DNA of 64,000 nt from the NCBI RefSeq assembly GCF_963082655.1, contig NC_081555.1, forward strand, positions 89,230,272 to 89,294,271, written 5' to 3'. Position numbers and translations under genes: made by a program. Under the pieces are notes generated by a model. It had not been told where the DNA came from. It worked only from the letters and a program-made list of their open reading frames with translations, and did no database searches. Origin of the DNA: Stomoxys calcitrans. Lineage: Eukaryota; Arthropoda; Insecta; Diptera; Muscidae. Position 1 is the first letter of the stretch. Each line of letters opens with the position of its first letter. Shown in pieces: positions 55,736-64,000 of this stretch.

Positions 55736-56602
55736 TAAAGATACCGGCTAAGCCCAAATGAACGCAAAAGGCTATAACTTGACAATAACCAGCGACTTTG
55801 TTTGATCATTCATTTTTCAAAAGAATTTTCGCCCCGCTAATGAAGATTATCGTTGTTTTTCGAACTACGAGATGCATGAGCGGTTTTTTTCCAATGTGAC
55901 AACTATTAGCCAACGTTTTTCTACTTTTATCTTAAAACTAAGTCGTTTTTTTGTTTATGGCGCTACCAAGGAAAATAAAGTCACTGAATATATCAAAGTT
56001 TACCTAAGCTTATCTAGTAGCGAGAGCTTCGACATTGCCCCTAATAAAGTGGCAGTAAAGGAAAATAAAATCTTTGACGACTGACAGATACACTGCACTA
56101 TATTTTTTCTCTAAAATAAAAGAGCAGCATGGATTATTTGGTATAGTGTAACATTTTTTTTTTAGATAGATTGTTTTCTATATCGAATGTCATTTAAGGT
56201 CAGTCAACACCATTAATTCTAAGAATCATAAAATAGTTGTTGGTGCCGAATTTCATGAGTATCGATCAACAAAATGACCACATTATTACAACATTTGTTC
56301 AAATCGGACGAACATAGGGGCTATATATGAAAATCTAAAACGATTTCTTCAAGTTTCAGATGACTTCACTTGACCAAAAAAATGTATGTGCCAAATTCTA
56401 AGAGATCGGATGAAAATTGCGATATTTACTTTGTACTAAAACTGAAATAGACAGACGATACAATTAAGGAATAGGGCAGACGAACGTAGTTCGAATCAGA
56501 AATTGATTCTGAGTCGAACGCTAAGTTGTAATACAATGTACCACAGTAGTGGTGTAGAGCATAAATTTATACTCTAAAATAAATATTAACTGTTTTATTA
56601 AC
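55736..56602. other. Unassigned AT-rich sequence
   Basis: A 70-residue plus frame (55872-56084) has no recognisable domain. Bases 56280-56430 faintly resemble mini-me units. Confidence 0.4.
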
Positions 56603-56674
56603 CCTGTCCATCATGGTTCACAGACGAGTTTGTATATTAATATACAGACGAGTCTGTGTGTCATGCTGGACAGG
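56603..56674. repeat. 72-base near-perfect hairpin
   Basis: Arms CCTGTCCA ... TGGACAGG pair almost throughout, with four mismatches and a few G-U pairs in the stem. The centre is the 16-base perfect palindrome TGTATATTAATATACA. It could be a fold-back of a small element or a transcribed hairpin; size fits a microRNA precursor but the almost loop-free centre does not. Confidence 0.7.
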
Positions 56675-56995
56675 TGTAGACAAGAAGATAATATATATTT
56701 TTATTTATTTAATGAATACCTAGACAACAAGATTAAATCTTATAATTATATACAATTTAAAAGAAATGGACATTTTCGAGCATTAATAAAGAAAAGACAA
56801 ATTTTTTAAATAACCAAAATAAACTTTAGATTAAGGTAGAAATTAATAATGTTTACCAGAAGAAAGTTACAGTTTTTAAATAAACAATATCGAAGATTAA
56901 TTGAAAGCCTTTTCTTAAAAATTAATGCATTACTGATGTTCAAGATATCGTAAAGAAGAATATTCCAGGGATGTTTGTTTATTTATTAATTTTTT
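56675..56995. other. Unassigned AT-rich spacer
   Basis: No repeat or coding signal recognised. Confidence 0.4.
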
Positions 56996-58343
56996 TTATA
57001 CCCACCACCGAAGGATGGTGGTTGTCATTCCGTTTGGAATACATCGAAATATCCATTTCCGACCCTATAAACTATATATATACTTGATCAGCGTAAAAAT
57101 CGAAGACGATCTAGACATGTCCGTCCGTCTGTCTGTTGAAATCAGTCTACAGTCTTTAAAAATAGAGATATTGAGCTGAAATTTTGCACAAATTCGAAGA
57201 TGGGCTATATCGGACTATATCTTCATATAGCCCCCATATAGCCCGATCGTCCGATTAAGGGTCTTATGCCCAAAAAAGCCACATTTATTATCCGATTTTG
57301 CTGAAATTTGGGACAGTGAGTTGCGCTAGGCCCTTCGACATTCCTCTTCAGTTTGGGTCAGATCAATCCAGACTTGGATATAGCTGCCATATAGACCGAT
57401 CCGCCGATTTAGGGTCTTAGACCCATAAAAGGCGCATTTATTGACCGATTTTGCCAAAATTTGGGACAGTGAGTTGCGTTAGGCCCTTCGATATACTTCT
57501 GAAATATGGCAGAGATTGGTTAAGATTTGGATATATCTGTCATATAGACCGACCTCTCGATTTGAGGTTTTGGGCCCATAAGAGACGCATTTATTATTCG
57601 ATGTCGCCGAAATTTGGGACAATGAGTTGTGTTAGGCCCTCCGACATCCTTCTTCAATTTGGTCTACATCGGTCCAGATTTGAATATAACTGCTATATAG
57701 ACCGATCTCTCGATTTTAGGTTTGGGACCCATAAAATGCGCATTTATTGTCCGATGTCGCCAAAATTTGGGACTGTAAGTTAAATTAGGCCCCTCGACAT
57801 CTTCCTCCAATATGACACAGATCCGTACAGATTTGGATATAGCTGCTGTATAGACCGATCTCTCGATTTAAGGTTTTAGACCCCTAAAAGGCGCATTTAT
57901 TGTCCGATTTCATCGAAATTTGGGACAGTACATTTTGTTAGACCATTCGACAGCCCCCTTCAATTTGGCCCAGATCGGTTCAGCTTTGGGTATAGCTGCC
58001 ATATAGACCGATCTCTCGATTTAAAGTCTTGGCCCCATAAAAGGCACATTTATAATCCGATTTCCCTGAAATTTGACACAGTGACTTATGTTAGGCTTTT
58101 CGACATCCGGTTTTTTTTAGATATAGCTACTTAAAAGACCAATATTTTGTTATACACAATTGAATAATGACTTGTACTTATTAGTATTTGCTCCAAATCG
58201 GAACATATTTCGATATAGCTGCTATGGGGCACAAGGAATGCTTTTTTCATCGGACTTTGATGAAAGGTGGTTAAGATATATACCCGAGGTGATGCGAATA
58301 CAAAGTTCGGCCCGGCCGAACTTAACGCCTTTTTACTTGTTTT
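56996..58343 (-). mobile_element. Mini-me-type element, type B, complete (minus)
   Basis: Inverted tail at 56998 ('acccaccaccgaaggatgg'), (GTCY)n near 57119-57134, units with 'gatatagctgccatataga' (57378, 57985) and inverted head ending at 58343 ('ttcggcccggccgaact'). Confidence 0.8.
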
Positions 58344-58439
58344 TCATCAACTATTGGCAGCTGGGTTAATCATACAAGTAAAAATATTACATTACAATTT
58401 GAATATCCATTAAGTATAATCAGGAAGATACAAATAAAC

Positions 58440-59592
58440 AAAAGAAGCAAAAGAGTGCTAAGTTCGGCCGGGCCGAATCTTATATACCCTCCACCATAGT
58501 TGCCATTTGTTGAGTTCTTTTCCCGATATCTCTTTTAAGGCAAACAAAGGATAAAAGCAAAGAATTACTATGCTATTGGAGCTATATCAAGTTATCAGCC
58601 AATTTGGATTGAATTGAATATTGGACACCATAGTAGAAGTCATTGTGTAAAATTTCAGCCAATTCGAGTAAAAATTGCGCCCTTAAGGGGCTGAAGAAGT
58701 AAAATAGAGAGATCGGTTTATATGGGAGCTGTATCGGGTTATAGATCGATTCGGACAATATTTAATACGTATGTTGAAGGTCATGAGAGAAACCGTTGTA
58801 CAAAATTTCAGCCAAATCGGATAATAATTACGCCCTCTGGAGGCTCAAGAAGTCAAGATCCCAGATCGGTTTGTATGGTAGCTATATCAGGTTATACACT
58901 GATTTGAACCGCACTTGGCACTCTTGTTTGAAGTCATATCAGAACACTACATGCAAAACTTCAGCCAAATCGGACAAAAATTGCGGGATTCACGCACTCA
59001 AAAAGTCAAATCGCACTCAAGAAGTCAAATATATCACGTTATAGACCGATTCGGACCGTTGAGTTGACACAGTTGTTAAAAGTCATAACAGAACACTATA
59101 TGCAAAATTTTAGCCAAATGGGACAAAGGTTCCGGCTTATAAGCACTCAAGAAGTCAAATCGGGATATCGGTTTATATGGGAGCTATATCAAGTTATAGA
59201 CCGATTTGGACCGTACTTGGCACAGTTGTTGGAAGTCATAACATAACACTGCAAGAATGAAAACTGAGGCTACCAGGCTCTCAAGAAGTCAAACCGGGAG
59301 ATCGGTTAATTTGGGAGCTATATCCAAATCTGAACCGATATGGCCCATTTGCAATCCCCAACGACCTACATTAATTGTAAGTATGTCTGCAAAAATTCAA
59401 GTGGCTAGCTTTACGCGTTCGATCGCTATAGTGATTTCCTCAAACGGACGGACGGACGGACAGACATGGCTAGATCGACCGACTCAGAATGTCGAGACGA
59501 TCAAGTATACTTACACTTTATGGGATCTTTGTTCAATATTTCAAGGTGTTGCAAACGGAATGACTAGATTAGTACACAATGGGTATAACAAT
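58440..59592 (+). mobile_element. Mini-me-type element, type A (plus)
   Basis: Head 'gttcggccgggccgaatc' at 58462, units at 58715, 58865 and 59165, (GACR)n at 59446-59465. The TATATATA block and tail are degraded ('cttacactttatgggatc'). Confidence 0.75.
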
Positions 59593-61146
59593 GAATGCCC
59601 AAAATTGCAAAATAAAGTACGCTTATATAAATCAAATACCTAAACTAACGTTTAAATGAATAAAAATTTCAATCGTTTCTTTTCTTCAATGCATTTAAAC
59701 ATTTTAATTCGAAATCAGCGAATCAAATTTGCTGATATCAGCAAACTTATTTTTCTGGGAATACGTCACGTAGAGGGTGCCCATGTGGACTGGTAAACTA
59801 TTTACTCACCACCTATCTATACAAGTATTACAAATTTATTTAATATCTGTATTTAAACATTTTTCAGACAAAAAAAGTAAACGATGATAAGATCGTTAGC
59901 GTCGATAGATCACCGCGACAAGCCCAACGACAAAACACCAACGACCACTGAGCGTGAACGTAATGCTCGACGAGTAATGTATTCCAAACGAAAACCCCCA
60001 CAATACGTAATTACAACAACAAATACAATCAAAGCGTTGTACTAACCGGTGTTATTTTATGGGCTTTAAGTCAACATCTTTTAAAAGTATCGATTCAGTT
60101 CAAAAAAATACACCGAACGCATAAAACATATCGGTGAGAAATAAACGCGGCGCGGCATTTCGTTTAGTGCTAGTGATATTTTTACAATTTGTTTCATCTA
60201 AACTCAGAGCATAAACCATTCCATCAGAAATGTTGAAAACGAAAATGGCAAATTGAGGCATAACATTTATGCAGCGATTCAAATTCTCAGCAATAGAAGT
60301 GGATAGACAACGACTTACAGCAACTACTAACTAAACACAGCAAACATCTTAAAAGTGCGTTGGTCACGATTTGATGGCATTGACAAATAAATGATCGGCA
60401 TTCACATCCCAAAGTGTAAAAGTGAATTATCAGAAAAATGCCAAACGTAACCTTCAGGTAAAGTGAAAAACCGTCACGGCAACTGGCAATTAATGTTATT
60501 GACAACAAATCGTTTAGTTAAGTGGAGAAATTAAATCGTATCAAAGCACAAAAATATGGCACAAATAATAATCACTGCCATACTACCAGCACGGCACGGC
60601 ACAAAAGCAATGCAATTGTTGTCTCATGTAGACATGTATGTTTGTAATCAATACATGTGTGTGTGTGTGTGTGTTTTTATGTGTTTATCTGTCTCCATGA
60701 TAAGTGTTTTGACGGAATAGTTCTTGTGTGAAAGCCAAAGAAGTCAATCAATTGCTAGCAAAATTATCCTCAAGTATATGAAAAATATTTAAAAACAAGA
60801 AAACAGAAAATATTTTTGGTTTACTTAAAGTAAAAGTCGTTAATTAAACCAAATCCGGTTTCCTACACCATCCTTGAACGTTATGCATGTGTGTTACAGT
60901 GATAAGTCATGAAAAATAAAAGGTAACAAGCAACAAGTCCCAAACGTGAGGATACTACAGCAGAAAACTCTGTAAATATTTGGATTTATTCGAAATCTAA
61001 GTTTTTATTTGCGGAATATGAAGTTGTTTATAGCCTATATATAAATAAACAATTCAAAGTAAAATTTTTCCGATAGTCATATTAGAAAACAGTTAATCCA
61101 CATATAAAAAACCGTGTATATATAGAAGGCTTACTTCAAAGGAAAT
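59593..61146. other. Probable low-copy sequence with a (GT)n microsatellite
   Basis: About 1.55 kb with none of the repeat signatures seen elsewhere. A short (GT)n run lies at 60656-60674. No frame longer than 73 residues and no recognised domain. It could be intron, UTR or intergenic DNA of a host gene outside the window. Confidence 0.4.
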
Positions 61147-62783
61147 CAAAAACAAGTAAAAACGTGTTAAGTTCGGCCGGGCCGAATCTTATATACCCTC
61201 CACCATGGATCGCATTTGTCGAGCTCTTGCCACGGTATCTCTTTTTAGGCAAACAAAGGATAAAAGAAAAGCATTGCTATGTTATTGGAACAATATCAAG
61301 CTGTGGTTCATTTCGGACCATAATTGAACTGAATATTGGAGACCATAGTAGAAGTCATTGTGTAAAATTTTAACCAAATCTAGTAAGAATTGCGCACTTT
61401 AGGTGCGGAAGAAGTAAAATAGGGAGATCGGTTTATTGGAGAGCTGTATTAGGCTATAAACCGATTCGACACTTATGTTTAAGTTCATGAGAGAAGCCGT
61501 TGTACAAAATTTCAGCCAAATCGGATAGGGATTGCGCACTCTACACGCTCAAGAAGTCAAGATCCCATATCGGTTTATATGACAGCTATATCAGGTTATG
61601 AACCGATTGGAACCATACTTGGCACAGTTGTTGGAAGTGATATCAAAACACTACGTGCCAAATTTCATTCAAATCGGACGAGAATTGCGCCCTCTAGAGG
61701 CTGAAGAAGTCAAGACCCCAGATGGGTTTATATGGCAGCTATATCAGGTTATGGAACGATTTCAACCATCCTCGGCACAGTTGTTGGAAGTCATAACAAA
61801 ACACCTCATGCAAAATTTCAGCCAAATCGGATAGTAATTGCGACCTCTAGTGGCTCAAGAAGCCAAGATCCCATATCGGTTTATATGACAGTTATATCAG
61901 GTTGTGGAACGATTTGAACTATTCTCATCACAGTTGTTGAAAGTCATAGCAAAACACCTCATGCAAAATTTCAGCCAAATCGGATAATATTTGCGCCCTT
62001 TAGAGGCTCAAGAAGTCAAGACCCCAGATCGGTTTATATGGCAGCTATATAAGGTTATGGACCAATTTCAACCATCCTCAGCACAGTTATTTGAAGTCAT
62101 AAAAAAAACACCTCATGCAAAATTTCGGCCAAATCAGATAAGAATTGTGCCCTATAGCGGCTCAAGAAGTCAAGATCCCATATCGGTTTATATGGCAGCT
62201 ATAGAAGGTTATGGACAAATTTCAACTATACTTAGCACAGTTGTTGGAAGTCATAACAAAACACGTCGGGCAAAATTTCAGTCAAATCGGATAGAAATTG
62301 CGCACTCGAGACGCTCAAGAAGTCAAAACCCCAGACAGGATTATATGACAGCTATATCAGGTTATGAACCGATTTCAACCATCCTCAGCACAGTTGTTGA
62401 AAGTCATAACAAAACACCTCGTGCTAAATTTCAGCCAAATCGGATAATAATTGCGTCCTCTAGTGGCTCAAGAAGTCAAGACCCCAGATCGGTTTATATG
62501 GCAGCCATATCAAAACATGGACCGATTTGGCCCATTTACAATCCCAACCGACCTGCACTAATAAGAAGTATTTGTGCAAAATTTCAAGCGGCTAGCTTTA
62601 CTTCTTCGGAAGTTAGTGTGCTTTCGACAGACAGACGGACGGACGAACATGGCCAGTTCGACTTAAAATGTCATGGCGTTCAAGAATATATATACTTTGT
62701 GGGGTCTTAGACGAATATTTCGAGGAGTTACAAACAGAATGACGAAATCAGTATACCCCATCCTATGGTGAAGGGTACAAAAA
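61147..62783 (+). mobile_element. Mini-me-type element, type A, complete (plus)
   Basis: Head 'gttcggccgggccgaatc' at 61171; eight or so ~150-base units to 62560 ('gatcggtttatatggcagc' at 62027, 62487 and related); short (GACR)n at 62627-62645; TATATATA; tail 'ctatggtgaagggta'. The 239-residue plus frame at 61991 comes from the repeat units and is not a gene. Confidence 0.8.
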
Positions 62784-62784
62784 C

Positions 62785-63495
62785 AAGTCATTGTGTATAA
62801 TAAAATATTGGTCTTTTTAGTAGCTAGATCTAAAAATAAACCGATCTGAACCATATACGACACGGATGTGGAAAAGCCTAACATAAGTCACTGTGTCAAA
62901 ATTTCAGTGAAATCAGATTATAAATGCGCCTTTTATGGGGCCAAGACTTTAAATCGAGATATCGGTCTATATGGCAGCTATATGCAAATCAAGATCGATC
63001 TAGGCCAAATTGCAGAAATATGTCACTGTCCCAAATTTCGTCAACATCGCACAATAAATGCGCCTTTTATGGGCCCAAAAGCTTAAATCGAGAGATCGGT
63101 CTATATGGCAGCTATATCCAAATCTAGACCGACCCGAGCCAAATGAAGGAGGATGTCGAAGGGCCTAACACAACTCACTGTCCCAAATTTCAGCATTATA
63201 AATGTGGCTGTTATGGGCCTAAGACCGTAAATCGGCGGATCTGTCTATATGGGGGCTATATCAATAGATAGTCCGATATAGCCCATCTTCGAACCTAACC
63301 TGCTTAGGGACAAAAAAAAGAATCTGTGCAAAGTTTCAGCTCAATATCTCTATTTGTAAAGACTGTAGCGTGATTCAACAGACAGACGGGCGGACATGGC
63401 TAGATCGTCTTAGATTTTTACGCTGAAATGGATATCTCGATGTGTTGCAAACGGAATGACAAAATGAATATACCCCCATCCTTCGGTGGTGGATA
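62785..63495 (+). mobile_element. Mini-me type B copy lacking its head (plus)
   Basis: Begins in the middle of a unit ('gtcattgtgtataataaaat'), runs through units with 'atcggtctatatggcagct' (62960, 63098), then (GACR)n at 63380-63398 and tail 'ccttcggtggtgg'. Sits directly after the previous copy. Confidence 0.7.
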
Positions 63496-63539
63496 TTATA
63501 CGAAAAAAGAAAATCCCACCAGAAATTAAGTTATGGACT

Positions 63540-63845
63540 TTAAAAAGTCATTAACATGACGTTTGTGTAACGCACTATTAAACGAAAAGTTTACAAACTG
63601 ACAAACTCACAAAGGTTGGCCTAGCACCTGCAATAGATAGTGTCGATCCTTTTTGCAATCGTAGGATCATTATAGGCCAAAGGCAGTGCTGGCAGCCCAA
63701 ATCCGCTGCTACATCAATAACAACAAAGGCTCCATAAATGATATGAAAGCATATTAATCGAAAAATTTACAAACTGACAAACTCACAAAGGTTGGCCTAG
63801 CACCTGCAGCAATAGATAAAGTGTATCCTCTTTGCAATCATATAA
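63540..63845. repeat. Two copies of a ~75-base block about 170 bases apart
   Basis: 'aactgacaaactcacaaagg' begins both (63595 and 63768) and is followed by 'ttggcctagcacctgcag' or close variant, then 'aatagat' and 'tttgcaatc'. The text between is different and unassigned. Confidence 0.75.
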
Positions 63846-63935
63846 ATCCGTGCTGATTTCCACGGAATTTTGCATATACAAATCGTTATAAGTTCGTGCG
63901 ATACTCCGGTTTTCGTGTGATTTTCATTTTATTAT

Positions 63936-64000
63936 ACCCTGCACCATAGGATGGGGGTATACTAATTTCGTCATTCTGTTTGTAACATCTCGGTCTGAGA
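63936..64000 (-). mobile_element. Mini-me type A tail (minus), cut by the window end
   Basis: 'ttataccctgcaccatagg' and 'tttcgtcattctgtttgtaac' match the inverted tail of other type A copies. Confidence 0.75.

Noticed and set aside
61991..62710. 239-residue plus-strand open frame
   Set aside because: It lies wholly inside tandem mini-me units and repeats the same peptide phrase each unit; non-coding repeat, not a gene.

Overview
The window reads as transposon-dense, AT-rich chromosomal DNA of a higher fly. I infer a calyptrate/muscid-type dipteran from the abundance of mini-me-type repeats: elements with a conserved 5' head, internal ~152-bp units, a (GTCY)n run and a TATATA block. No intact host gene, rRNA or ordinary tRNA gene could be supported. 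The only long intact reading frames are gag and pol of one Ty3/Gypsy-type retrotransposon; almost every other protein-like segment is a decayed transposon fragment.

Layout. Positions 1-6.7 kb hold a mini-me end, two Helitron-like elements with GC-rich 3' ends closing in CTAG, and a full mini-me copy. Positions 7.2-10.4 kb hold decayed I/R1/Jockey-type LINE pieces on both strands, a mariner-type MITE and a tRNA-derived SINE. From 11 to 31 kb, mini-me copies of two flavours alternate with Helitron-type repeat blocks, a five-unit ~157-bp array, a decayed Gypsy pol end and long LINE remnants. The flavours are A ('ctctagaggctcaagaag' units) and B ('gggacagtgagttgtgtta' units). From 31 to 45 kb come degenerate mini-me copies, one LINE RNase H piece, two MITEs, a broken Tc1/mariner transposase and four SINE copies, two of them with 12-bp target duplications. 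From 53 to 64 kb there are more mini-me copies and a low-copy-looking stretch (59.6-61.1 kb).

The centrepiece is an 8,133-bp Ty3/Gypsy insertion (45060-53192) inside a type A mini-me copy, with a perfect 4-bp target duplication (ATCG). Its gag-pol genes are intact on the minus strand, with a tRNA-Lys(CUU)-type primer site and pol in the -1 frame at an A6 run. The ends, however, are not direct LTRs. The left end is a 0.53-kb inverted repeat made from the LTR start (TGTGACGG) and the right end is a 0.69-kb inverted repeat made from the LTR end (CCATTACA). The outermost halves read in plus orientation, while the inner halves and all genes read in minus orientation. The simplest reading is a normal element in which everything between the middles of its two LTRs has been inverted. 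Its Gag also starts with a RING-H2 zinc finger, which is unusual for a retrotransposon Gag. This element is the main candidate for something undescribed, but an assembly artefact must be excluded first.
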